Shown: positions 49,346-60,256 of the stretch, piece by piece | Layout of the letters: the number at the start of each line of letters is the position of its first letter | Position numbering within the stretch: the first letter of the stretch is position 1 | NCBI RefSeq assembly: GCF_964275005.1 | Contig: NC_092700.1 | Span: 20,937,050 to 21,001,049 of the forward strand | Direction: 5' to 3' | Length of the DNA: 64,000 nucleotides | From: Diadema setosum | Lineage: Eukaryota; Echinodermata; Echinoidea; Diadematoida; Diadematidae | Program-made: the position numbers and the translations under genes | Notes under the pieces: generated by a model | What the model was told of the DNA's origin: nothing | The model's database searches: none | Seen by the model: only the letters and a program-made list of their open reading frames with translations

Positions 49346-50895
49346 TCCCATTTCACTGTGGTTTAGTTTCCCCCTTGACTTTTCCACTTTGATTATGTTT
49401 GAGGTTATAAAAGAGATAAAGATAACCTAAACTTGTTTTTGCTATTTCATTCATGTCTCTCTGTTTATATTGTTATCTTGAAGTGTATTTGCAAATGAAA
49501 GACAACATGTCAATTTTTTTCAATTTTATCTTTTGTGACTTGTAATTTAATCAAGGTAACCAAGTTAATGGCCTATTAAACTTCCTTTTATATAGCATAT
49601 GGTACATTGATTCTCATTAAATTCTTTTATTGGTTTCGCGTTTTTAGATTCATATGCATATATGTTGTCTTGGTATATATGAATAATTCCTTTGTAAAAT
49701 GTGCTAGATCCACTTTGCATGGTAAGGAAGAAACGTATGATTTTTATTTTATGCCTTCGAGTGTATCATGCAATGACACCATGTCCAACAATACTACCCC
49801 TCTATGCGAAAAAGAAAACATGTCTGGGAAAAATCTGCAAGATATTGTTTTGGATGTGGTGAGTGTTGATCTTTTGGAATCAAAGTTTTATCACGTGATG
49901 TACCATACGTAGTATCTTATCATAGTGAATAGTTTCTGTGACTTTGTGTATTTTTCTGGGAAGATTTATAATCCCTATACTTTTTCCTCCTGTTTCCTCC
50001 ATCTCTACGAAGAAGTAATATTCAAATAAAACATTTAGAGTCAATACTCAAGTAATATGTGGCTCATCTGAAGGGCTACACAGGCAGGACAGTGTGGTCA
50101 AGCGTGCACACGGGTTTCTGAATTGATCCTGCTAGATTTAGGTCCTTTTGAAAGAACACTCATTTTATTTTCCTTGAATTCTCCATTTTTCCGTGAGAAT
50201 TTTAAAAATTTGAAAAGTTCTCTGTATACCACCAATAAAAGTGAATACACTTTTGTCAAAAAGTCTTACTCGAATAAAAAAAGGATTTATTGCCGTCACT
50301 TTATTTTTGAGTACTTAATATCAACTGTTAGCTTTAACTGATACGGTTCGTGATTGACATCAGTTTACAAGTATTTATAGGTAAGTAAGGAATGGCAAAC
50401 ATCTATGTCACTGTATATCAACGTAAAATATTGTCAATAACCATTGGATTTAGTAAGAAGAATCAAAGAGGGAAAGGGGTAAGAGGACAGAACTTAATAT
50501 CACAGAGCTCACCAGAAGGAGTCGTGGTAGCTGTCTTTGGCAATGACGTCTGCCGATCGCCTATTCATAGACAGCAAGTAAGTTGATGGTACATATACAC
50601 GCACTATTAAAAGACATGTCAATTACATTGGTTTAACAAGTTATTTCTAAACCCTTCTGTAAGTAGTCCATGATTTTCCTCAACTACTGACATCTAGAAA
50701 AAATATCATTATTGTCTGTTTTTATTGCTGTCGTTATAACAGAAACTGCAGTAGCTGATAAACAGACAAATCGTTTAGTCTCTCAGGCTGTTGACGATAG
50801 TAATATCCGCAAACTTAATTTAGCACTGCTTTTCCAAATTTATTCATTAAAGACACACCATCCCCTTAGCATGCAAATTTTTGAAAATTTGGTGA
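49346..50895. other. Gene B intron, left flank of the array
   Basis: AT-rich. Plus-strand frames at 49607-49912 and 50712-50918 have no recognised domain and oppose the host gene. It contains the insertion site of the tRNA-like array. Confidence 0.45.
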
Positions 50896-50911
50896 GAACA
50901 CTTAGATATTG
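50896..50911 (+). repeat. Left 16-bp target-site duplication of the array
   Basis: GAACACTTAGATATTG directly abuts the first array base. The same 16 bases follow the array at 57857-57872. The last four bases (ATTG) also match the array unit at this point (TTTTCATTG|CAACTG), a 4-bp microhomology. Confidence 0.9.
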
Positions 50912-51007
50912 CAACTGATTGACAAATTGCCCTACATCGACGTAAATAAGCACTGAATTGATCAGTGTTTTTTAGTAGTAGCCATGATAAAAAATCATGG
51001 GCGTACA

Positions 51008-51079
51008 TACTCGAGCAGGATTCGAACCTACGACCTCCTGATCACCGGACAGGCGTCATCTCCACTAGACCACCGAGCT
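51008..51079 (-). tRNA. tRNA-like element (exemplar; 24 direct copies, 269-bp spacing)
   Basis: On the minus strand a 72-nt sequence folds as a tRNA: 7-bp acceptor (one A-A mismatch, two G-U), 3-bp D stem, anticodon stem of 4 pairs plus one T-T mismatch, 5-nt variable loop, and a 5-bp T stem with TTCGAAT loop. A box TGGTCTAGTGG and B box GGTTCGAATCC both match the Pol III consensus. The anticodon position reads GGT (threonine-type), but position 33 is C instead of the near-invariant U, so it is probably a tRNA-derived SINE-like promoter rather than a translating tRNA. A T6 run 14 nt downstream (50989-50994) is a likely Pol III terminator. Further copies start at 51008 plus multiples of 269 up to 55850, then at 56120, 56389, 56658, 56927 and 57196. 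Confidence 0.8.
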
Positions 51080-54000
51080 TTCGCCCGACAGCAAGTGTTG
51101 GTTCTAATCCTTATAGCATGCAGCGGGTACTGCTTTGTTATTCAAATTCATGAAATTCTTCCGTCGAGATGTTTTCATTGCAACTGATTGACAAATTGCC
51201 CTACATCGACGTAAATAAGCACTGAATTGATCAGTGTTTTTTAGTAGTAGCCATGATAAAAAATCATGGGCGTACATACTCGAGCAGGATTCGAACCTAC
51301 GACCTCCTGATCACCGGACAGGCGTCATCTCCACTAGACCACCGAGCTTTCGCCCGACAGCAAGTGTTGGTTCTAATCCTTATAGCATGCAGCGGGTACT
51401 GCTTTGTTATTCAAATTCATGAAATTCTTCCGTCGAGATGTTTTCATTGCAACTGATTGACAAATTGCCCTACATCGACGTAAATAAGCACTGAATTGAT
51501 CAGTGTTTTTTAGTAGTAGCCATGATAAAAAATCATGGGCGTACATACTCGAGCAGGATTCGAACCTACGACCTCCTGATCACCGGACAGGCGTCATCTC
51601 CACTAGACCACCGAGCTTTCGCCCGACAGCAAGTGTTGGTTCTAATCCTTATAGCATGCAGCGGGTACTGCTTTGTTATTCAAATTCATGAAATTCTTCC
51701 GTCGAGATGTTTTCATTGCAACTGATTGACAAATTGCCCTACATCGACGTAAATAAGCACTGAATTGATCAGTGTTTTTTAGTAGTAGCCATGATAAAAA
51801 ATCATGGGCGTACATACTCGAGCAGGATTCGAACCTACGACCTCCTGATCACCGGACAGGCGTCATCTCCACTAGACCACCGAGCTTTCGCCCGACAGCA
51901 AGTGTTGGTTCTAATCCTTATAGCATGCAGCGGGTACTGCTTTGTTATTCAAATTCATGAAATTCTTCCGTCGAGATGTTTTCATTGCAACTGATTGACA
52001 AATTGCCCTACATCGACGTAAATAAGCACTGAATTGATCAGTGTTTTTTAGTAGTAGCCATGATAAAAAATCATGGGCGTACATACTCGAGCAGGATTCG
52101 AACCTACGACCTCCTGATCACCGGACAGGCGTCATCTCCACTAGACCACCGAGCTTTCGCCCGACAGCAAGTGTTGGTTCTAATCCTTATAGCATGCAGC
52201 GGGTACTGCTTTGTTATTCAAATTCATGAAATTCTTCCGTCGAGATGTTTTCATTGCAACTGATTGACAAATTGCCCTACATCGACGTAAATAAGCACTG
52301 AATTGATCAGTGTTTTTTAGTAGTAGCCATGATAAAAAATCATGGGCGTACATACTCGAGCAGGATTCGAACCTACGACCTCCTGATCACCGGACAGGCG
52401 TCATCTCCACTAGACCACCGAGCTTTCGCCCGACAGCAAGTGTTGGTTCTAATCCTTATAGCATGCAGCGGGTACTGCTTTGTTATTCAAATTCATGAAA
52501 TTCTTCCGTCGAGATGTTTTCATTGCAACTGATTGACAAATTGCCCTACATCGACGTAAATAAGCACTGAATTGATCAGTGTTTTTTAGTAGTAGCCATG
52601 ATAAAAAATCATGGGCGTACATACTCGAGCAGGATTCGAACCTACGACCTCCTGATCACCGGACAGGCGTCATCTCCACTAGACCACCGAGCTTTCGCCC
52701 GACAGCAAGTGTTGGTTCTAATCCTTATAGCATGCAGCGGGTACTGCTTTGTTATTCAAATTCATGAAATTCTTCCGTCGAGATGTTTTCATTGCAACTG
52801 ATTGACAAATTGCCCTACATCGACGTAAATAAGCACTGAATTGATCAGTGTTTTTTAGTAGTAGCCATGATAAAAAATCATGGGCGTACATACTCGAGCA
52901 GGATTCGAACCTACGACCTCCTGATCACCGGACAGGCGTCATCTCCACTAGACCACCGAGCTTTCGCCCGACAGCAAGTGTTGGTTCTAATCCTTATAGC
53001 ATGCAGCGGGTACTGCTTTGTTATTCAAATTCATGAAATTCTTCCGTCGAGATGTTTTCATTGCAACTGATTGACAAATTGCCCTACATCGACGTAAATA
53101 AGCACTGAATTGATCAGTGTTTTTTAGTAGTAGCCATGATAAAAAATCATGGGCGTACATACTCGAGCAGGATTCGAACCTACGACCTCCTGATCACCGG
53201 ACAGGCGTCATCTCCACTAGACCACCGAGCTTTCGCCCGACAGCAAGTGTTGGTTCTAATCCTTATAGCATGCAGCGGGTACTGCTTTGTTATTCAAATT
53301 CATGAAATTCTTCCGTCGAGATGTTTTCATTGCAACTGATTGACAAATTGCCCTACATCGACGTAAATAAGCACTGAATTGATCAGTGTTTTTTAGTAGT
53401 AGCCATGATAAAAAATCATGGGCGTACATACTCGAGCAGGATTCGAACCTACGACCTCCTGATCACCGGACAGGCGTCATCTCCACTAGACCACCGAGCT
53501 TTCGCCCGACAGCAAGTGTTGGTTCTAATCCTTATAGCATGCAGCGGGTACTGCTTTGTTATTCAAATTCATGAAATTCTTCCGTCGAGATGTTTTCATT
53601 GCAACTGATTGACAAATTGCCCTACATCGACGTAAATAAGCACTGAATTGATCAGTGTTTTTTAGTAGTAGCCATGATAAAAAATCATGGGCGTACATAC
53701 TCGAGCAGGATTCGAACCTACGACCTCCTGATCACCGGACAGGCGTCATCTCCACTAGACCACCGAGCTTTCGCCCGACAGCAAGTGTTGGTTCTAATCC
53801 TTATAGCATGCAGCGGGTACTGCTTTGTTATTCAAATTCATGAAATTCTTCCGTCGAGATGTTTTCATTGCAACTGATTGACAAATTGCCCTACATCGAC
53901 GTAAATAAGCACTGAATTGATCAGTGTTTTTTAGTAGTAGCCATGATAAAAAATCATGGGCGTACATACTCGAGCAGGATTCGAACCTACGACCTCCTGA

Positions 54001-57000
54001 TCACCGGACAGGCGTCATCTCCACTAGACCACCGAGCTTTCGCCCGACAGCAAGTGTTGGTTCTAATCCTTATAGCATGCAGCGGGTACTGCTTTGTTAT
54101 TCAAATTCATGAAATTCTTCCGTCGAGATGTTTTCATTGCAACTGATTGACAAATTGCCCTACATCGACGTAAATAAGCACTGAATTGATCAGTGTTTTT
54201 TAGTAGTAGCCATGATAAAAAATCATGGGCGTACATACTCGAGCAGGATTCGAACCTACGACCTCCTGATCACCGGACAGGCGTCATCTCCACTAGACCA
54301 CCGAGCTTTCGCCCGACAGCAAGTGTTGGTTCTAATCCTTATAGCATGCAGCGGGTACTGCTTTGTTATTCAAATTCATGAAATTCTTCCGTCGAGATGT
54401 TTTCATTGCAACTGATTGACAAATTGCCCTACATCGACGTAAATAAGCACTGAATTGATCAGTGTTTTTTAGTAGTAGCCATGATAAAAAATCATGGGCG
54501 TACATACTCGAGCAGGATTCGAACCTACGACCTCCTGATCACCGGACAGGCGTCATCTCCACTAGACCACCGAGCTTTCGCCCGACAGCAAGTGTTGGTT
54601 CTAATCCTTATAGCATGCAGCGGGTACTGCTTTGTTATTCAAATTCATGAAATTCTTCCGTCGAGATGTTTTCATTGCAACTGATTGACAAATTGCCCTA
54701 CATCGACGTAAATAAGCACTGAATTGATCAGTGTTTTTTAGTAGTAGCCATGATAAAAAATCATGGGCGTACATACTCGAGCAGGATTCGAACCTACGAC
54801 CTCCTGATCACCGGACAGGCGTCATCTCCACTAGACCACCGAGCTTTCGCCCGACAGCAAGTGTTGGTTCTAATCCTTATAGCATGCAGCGGGTACTGCT
54901 TTGTTATTCAAATTCATGAAATTCTTCCGTCGAGATGTTTTCATTGCAACTGATTGACAAATTGCCCTACATCGACGTAAATAAGCACTGAATTGATCAG
55001 TGTTTTTTAGTAGTAGCCATGATAAAAAATCATGGGCGTACATACTCGAGCAGGATTCGAACCTACGACCTCCTGATCACCGGACAGGCGTCATCTCCAC
55101 TAGACCACCGAGCTTTCGCCCGACAGCAAGTGTTGGTTCTAATCCTTATAGCATGCAGCGGGTACTGCTTTGTTATTCAAATTCATGAAATTCTTCCGTC
55201 GAGATGTTTTCATTGCAACTGATTGACAAATTGCCCTACATCGACGTAAATAAGCACTGAATTGATCAGTGTTTTTTAGTAGTAGCCATGATAAAAAATC
55301 ATGGGCGTACATACTCGAGCAGGATTCGAACCTACGACCTCCTGATCACCGGACAGGCGTCATCTCCACTAGACCACCGAGCTTTCGCCCGACAGCAAGT
55401 GTTGGTTCTAATCCTTATAGCATGCAGCGGGTACTGCTTTGTTATTCAAATTCATGAAATTCTTCCGTCGAGATGTTTTCATTGCAACTGATTGACAAAT
55501 TGCCCTACATCGACGTAAATAAGCACTGAATTGATCAGTGTTTTTTAGTAGTAGCCATGATAAAAAATCATGGGCGTACATACTCGAGCAGGATTCGAAC
55601 CTACGACCTCCTGATCACCGGACAGGCGTCATCTCCACTAGACCACCGAGCTTTCGCCCGACAGCAAGTGTTGGTTCTAATCCTTATAGCATGCAGCGGG
55701 TACTGCTTTGTTATTCAAATTCATGAAATTCTTCCGTCGAGATGTTTTCATTGCAACTGATTGACAAATTGCCCTACATCGACGTAAATAAGCACTGAAT
55801 TGATCAGTGTTTTTTAGTAGTAGCCATGATAAAAAATCATGGGCGTACATACTCGAGCAGGATTCGAACCTACGACCTCCTGATCACCGGACAGGCGTCA
55901 TCTCCACTAGACCACCGAGCTTTCGCCCGACAGCAAGTGTTGGTTCTAATCCTTATAGCATGCAGCGGGTACTGCTTTGTTATTCAAATTCATGAAATTC
56001 TTCCGTCGAGATGTTTTCATTGCAACTGATTGACAAATTGCCCTACATCGACGTAAATAAGCACTGAATTGATCAGTGTTTTTTTAGTAGTAGCCATGAT
56101 AAAAAATCATGGGCGTACATACTCGAGCAGGATTCGAACCTACGACCTCCTGATCACCGGACAGGCGTCATCTCCACTAGACCACCGAGCTTTCGCCCGA
56201 CAGCAAGTGTTGGTTCTAATCCTTATAGCATGCAGCGGGTACTGCTTTGTTATTCAAATTCATGAAATTCTTCCGTCGAGATGTTTTCATTGCAACTGAT
56301 TGACAAATTGCCCTACATCGACGTAAATAAGCACTGAATTGATCAGTGTTTTTTAGTAGTAGCCATGATAAAAAATCATGGGCGTACATACTCGAGCAGG
56401 ATTCGAACCTACGACCTCCTGATCACCGGACAGGCGTCATCTCCACTAGACCACCGAGCTTTCGCCCGACAGCAAGTGTTGGTTCTAATCCTTATAGCAT
56501 GCAGCGGGTACTGCTTTGTTATTCAAATTCATGAAATTCTTCCGTCGAGATGTTTTCATTGCAACTGATTGACAAATTGCCCTACATCGACGTAAATAAG
56601 CACTGAATTGATCAGTGTTTTTTAGTAGTAGCCATGATAAAAAATCATGGGCGTACATACTCGAGCAGGATTCGAACCTACGACCTCCTGATCACCGGAC
56701 AGGCGTCATCTCCACTAGACCACCGAGCTTTCGCCCGACAGCAAGTGTTGGTTCTAATCCTTATAGCATGCAGCGGGTACTGCTTTGTTATTCAAATTCA
56801 TGAAATTCTTCCGTCGAGATGTTTTCATTGCAACTGATTGACAAATTGCCCTACATCGACGTAAATAAGCACTGAATTGATCAGTGTTTTTTAGTAGTAG
56901 CCATGATAAAAAATCATGGGCGTACATACTCGAGCAGGATTCGAACCTACGACCTCCTGATCACCGGACAGGCGTCATCTCCACTAGACCACCGAGCTTT

Positions 57001-57062
57001 CGCCCGACAGCAAGTGTTGGTTCTAATCCTTATAGCATGCAGCGGGTACTGCTTTGTTATTC

Positions 57063-57856
57063 AAATTCATGAAATTCTTCCGTCGAGATGTTTTCATTGC
57101 AACTGATTGACAAATTGCCCTACATCGACGTAAATAAGCACTGAATTGATCAGTGTTTTTTAGTAGTAGCCATGATAAAAAATCATGGGCGTACATACTC
57201 GAGCAGGATTCGAACCTACGACCTCCTGATCACCGGACAGGCGTCATCTCCACTAGACCACCGAGCTTTCGCCCGACAGCAAGTGTTGGTTCTAATCCTT
57301 ATAGCATGCAGCGGGTACTGCTTTGTTATTCAAATTCATGAAATTCTTCCGTCGAGATGTTTTCATTGCAACTGATTGACAAATTGCCCTACATCGACGT
57401 AAATAAGCACTGAATTGATCAGTGTTTTTTAGTAGTAGCCATGATAAAAAATCATGTACGCCCATGATTTTTTATCATGGCTACTACTAAAAAACACTGA
57501 TCAATTCAGTGCTTATTTACGTCGATGTAGGGCAATTTGTCAATCAGTTGCAATGAAAACATCTCGACGGAAGAATTTCATGAATTTGAATAACAAAGCA
57601 GTACCCGCTGCATGCTATAAGGATTAGAACCAACACTTGCTGTCGGGCGAAAGCTCGGTGGTCTAGTGGAGATGACGCCTGTCCGGTGATCAGGAGGTCG
57701 TAGGTTCGAATCCTGCTCGAGTATGTACGCCCATGATTTTTTTTCATGGCTACTACTAAAAAACACTGATCAATTCAGTGCTTATTTACGTCGATGTAGG
57801 GCAATTTGTCAATCAGTTGCAATGAAAACATCTCGACGGAAGAATTTCATGAATTT
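57063..57856. repeat. Fold-back junction: 394-bp inverted arms with 6-bp spacer
   Basis: Direct units run to ATCATG at 57451-57456, then TACGCC, then the same sequence in reverse complement from CATGATT at 57463. The arms 57063-57456 and 57463-57856 are near-perfect inverted copies, with one visible substitution near 57745. Both sources share ATG at the switch point, a 3-bp microhomology. Confidence 0.93.
57652..57723 (+). tRNA. tRNA-like element, inverted copy
   Basis: The single complete tRNA-like copy in the inverted terminal part of the array, now on the plus strand. A box, B box and fold match the direct copies. Its terminator run is longer: T8 at 57737-57744, because the A that follows T6 in the direct units is T here. 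It is the only unit pointing against the host gene. Confidence 0.8.
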
Positions 57857-57872
57857 GAACACTTAGATATTG
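57857..57872 (+). repeat. Right 16-bp target-site duplication of the array
   Basis: GAACACTTAGATATTG, identical to 50896-50911. Its first three bases (GAA) also continue the inverted array unit (AATTTGAATAAC), a 3-bp microhomology. Host sequence resumes as AAGCAAACAC. Confidence 0.9.
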
Positions 57873-59103
57873 AAGCAAACACTATTTGGAAACCTCCTCT
57901 TAATTTTGAACACAAGAGGATCTTTATTTGTCGAGTTAAATTGACCGTTAAGATTCGAATATTTTTTTTCGTACTACGATAAAATTACAAATCTAAACTA
58001 CTAGTCTAGTTTAACAGACCTGTGTGATGCACCTATGTAGTTCATGTAAGTTTTATGTTGTTATTTGCCGTGGATAACAAAGTGAAAGAAGCTAGTGAAT
58101 TCTTCCTTTCTGACAGCTTGAACATGCATATATATGTTTTGTTCGAAGTATAAGTATCATATTACAACTACAGGGGGATAAGTTTGTGCAACTGTGCCTC
58201 GTACACAGAATACGTTACGGTGAGCATTTGGTGCATTTGTTGAATCTTAACGGTTAACAACCTTTCAATATAACAGACATGTTATAGCTTTACAATAGCC
58301 TTGTCATTCTGGTGGAATATATCATGTTCTGTGGTATTTGGAATGGCATGCAAAAGGGATGGCCCATCTTTAAGACATTTAGAAAATAAAATAGTTCATG
58401 TAGGCCTAAAAAGTTTTGGAAAAACGATGTAACACAGTTCCGTTTTGCTTTTTCTTAAGATACTTATAGCTTACACACATACAAACTGATTAGTTCATGG
58501 TTATGATTTATGCACTTAAAGTACCGTCTGTATGTGATGATTTTGTGCTGAATTCGTCATCGCGTCTCTCAAATACGTAAACATGTACAAATGGAATTAC
58601 TGCACCAAGAAGCGGACATATTTCCCTGATATACATTTGAAATTTGAAACACCATTGCTACACGCATCAAAAGGATTCTTGAAGCAAAAGGATGGGGGCC
58701 TCCCTCGGAGAGTCTAAATGTAGATAAAAGATGCTAATTTCACATTAACATTTGTTTTGGCAATTATTGGCTATTAAGGGAAGAGACTGTAAGGACATTT
58801 AAAAGCAGTAAAAGGCTCCATTCGCATTGATGACTCACCGCATCATAAGAAAAATCAAATGTGTACTCATATACATTTACGATTACCACTCTTAACATAA
58901 AAAAGAGATTTAGATCAGCAGTTGCGATCTCACATATGTTATTTGTACAAAGGGGTGTCAAGATAAAGAAAACTCGACCAGACATCATGTCTCAATATTT
59001 TAGAAAATTAGATAACTGTCTCATTGTTCTTCTTTTACACGAAAATTTTATTTCTCGTTACATTATGATATGCTTTAAGATGAATAAAATATGAAAGTCA
59101 CAC
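57873..59103. other. Gene B intron, right flank of the array
   Basis: AT-rich intron sequence. A minus-strand GCG|GTGAGT donor-like site at about 58839 ends an open stretch, but phase and sequence do not match a gene A exon, so it is not called. Confidence 0.45.
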
Positions 59104-59331
59104 CTTTCGTTGTAAATTCGACTGCCAGGCAAGATGGGACTGACGCGTTCCAAACCGGGAAGTAAGTCGACCATCCAGGCCGTCCCACACACTGGAGTGT
59201 CGCGCTGCCAGTTTTTAGTAGCATGAAGCCTTCACCACAAGTAAGAGTTATCTTAGATCCAAAGCTCGTGTGATTAGAGTCCCAATAACCATCAGACACA
59301 GGGCTGGGATGCTTGCAAAACCCGACAGAAA
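59104..59331 (-). CDS. Gene B exon: CCP/sushi domain
   Basis: A 228-bp phase 1-1 exon (76 codons), acceptor CGCAAG, donor G|GTGTGA. It contains VGFCKHPSPVSDGYWDS, ITLTCGEGFMLL, TLQCVG and VWNASVPSC, the four sushi cysteines and tryptophan. Compared with gene A it has two extra residues (LKTGSAT for NGSAT). High nucleotide similarity to 17989-18210 indicates recent common origin or conversion between the two genes. Confidence 0.93.
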
Positions 59332-59977
59332 CTTGCGATAGAAGAGAATAGGTTCAATTTCAAGTAAACTATGCTGAAACTAACGAAACAATCAAAATGA
59401 TATAAAGAAAATTAAATACGGAAACAGAAAGAAGCAAACAAGAATGTTCATCATAAAAGTAATCATTTTTGCTGTCGCCACCATTGCTGACAAAATCGTT
59501 ATGACAATGAAGACACTCTATCTTTTTGTACCCACATATGTGATAAACTATCACCCCAACAGTTGACTTGTAACCCGTGTTTCCATAAAACCCGATGAAA
59601 ACAGGAAGTTTGGCATTCTCATGAACTATATCAAACACAGAAATTGCGCCTATTGGCAATCTACAGTAAAGAACATTTATAAGCACGTGCATATTAGGGA
59701 GAATGTCAGTGAGAACTGAGAACATTGTATGTAATTCGCTTTTTGTTTTGTGTTTTTTTTTTCTTTTCAGCGGTATCTGATAACAGATGACTTGTTTCAA
59801 TAGTGATGACAATGTCTGTTGACGTACTGATGCATTACATAGCTGCATCCCTAAAATACTGTTGACGTGTTATTTACACGATGAAATATAATGCTATTTA
59901 CAATGGCTATCAGAGAATAATGAGAATATTAAAGAAAAAATCCTTACTGTCATAGGTCGAATACTTTTGATACTCAC

Positions 59978-60256
59978 TGTCAAACAAACAACTGACATGC
60001 TGGTCGGATTCTCCCTTGGTTTGGGTTGTCCAAGAATGAGTAAAATGAGTATAGCTCTCTCCAGAACTGAAGTTGGCATATTTTTCTGATTGATAACATG
60101 TGCAGTTCCTTCCATTAACAATAGCAATGTCGTGGTTTTCGGGTTTCCGTCCACAGGTAGACAAACACTCTTCGTTCGACTGAAGTTTAAAGCCGGAAAC
60201 GTGTAAAGCCTCAAAAGCGTCACGATCGCCCTGGTAACACCCAAGAAATCCAGGTT
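59978..60256 (-). CDS. Gene B exon: WSC-like domain
   Basis: A 279-bp phase 1-1 exon (93 codons) with acceptor ACGCAG and donor A|GTGAGT. It opens PGFLGCYQGDRDAFEALHVS like its gene A counterpart, then NEECLSTC, NCTCYQSEKYANF and SCLFD, giving the same six-cysteine pattern. NCT and NFS are possible glycosylation sites. The 12-bp length difference from gene A lies in the loop before the last cysteine (QTKGESDQHVSC). It is the most N-terminal gene B exon visible. Confidence 0.9.

Larger units (their letters stand above)
50912..57856. repeat. Tandem array of 269-bp tRNA-like Pol III units with inverted end
   Basis: A 6,945-bp array. It contains 24 complete direct units with exact 269-bp spacing, except for one 270-bp unit carrying a seventh T at about 56078-56084, then a partial unit, then about 1.5 units in inverted orientation (57457-57856). 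By eye the direct units are otherwise identical, implying very recent amplification or strong homogenisation. Each unit holds a tRNA-like sequence on the minus strand, a short hairpin CATGAT..ATCATG around the A/T run, and a second hairpin CACTGA..TCAGTG. The array lies in the CCP-to-transmembrane intron of gene B. The short peptides readable from every unit (such as EQDSNLRPPDHRTG) are translations of the tRNA-like region, not genes. Confidence 0.97.
44873..60256 (-). other. Gene B: paralogous WSC-CCP transmembrane receptor (partial gene model)
   Basis: Exons on the minus strand: 60256-59978 (WSC), 59331-59104 (CCP), 48209-48089 (transmembrane), 46841-46670 (basic juxtamembrane), 46180-45926 (tail exon, first copy) and 45496-44873 (tail exon, second copy with stop). 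Phases join as in gene A: 1-1, 1-1, 1-2, 2-0, 0-0, 0-stop. The more N-terminal modules would lie beyond 60256 and probably outside the window, as nothing recognisable was found in 60257-64000. A stalk exon like that of gene A was not found. The CCP-to-transmembrane intron is about 10.9 kb, largely because of the inserted tRNA-like array. Confidence 0.83.

Noticed and set aside
50965..57375. Repeated small reading frames of 62 and 67 codons in every array unit (for example EQDSNLRPPDHRTG)
   Set aside because: They are translations across the antisense of the tRNA-like sequence and its flank. The identical peptides recur only because the DNA unit recurs, and no start context or family supports a protein.
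50912..57477. CRISPR-like regular repeat array
   Set aside because: The whole 269-bp unit repeats without variable spacers and the genome is animal; it is a tandem repeat of Pol III units.
50912..57856. Assembly artefact as the full explanation of the array
   Set aside because: Not excluded, but exact 16-bp host duplications on both sides, a single-base unit variant and microhomology at the junctions are hard to produce by misassembly. Copy number and the palindromic end remain to be confirmed in raw reads.
58764..58988. Donor-like GCG|GTGAGT ending an open stretch, as a candidate gene B stalk exon
   Set aside because: It gives phase 0, or a stop in the required frame, instead of phase 1, and shows no resemblance to the gene A stalk exon.
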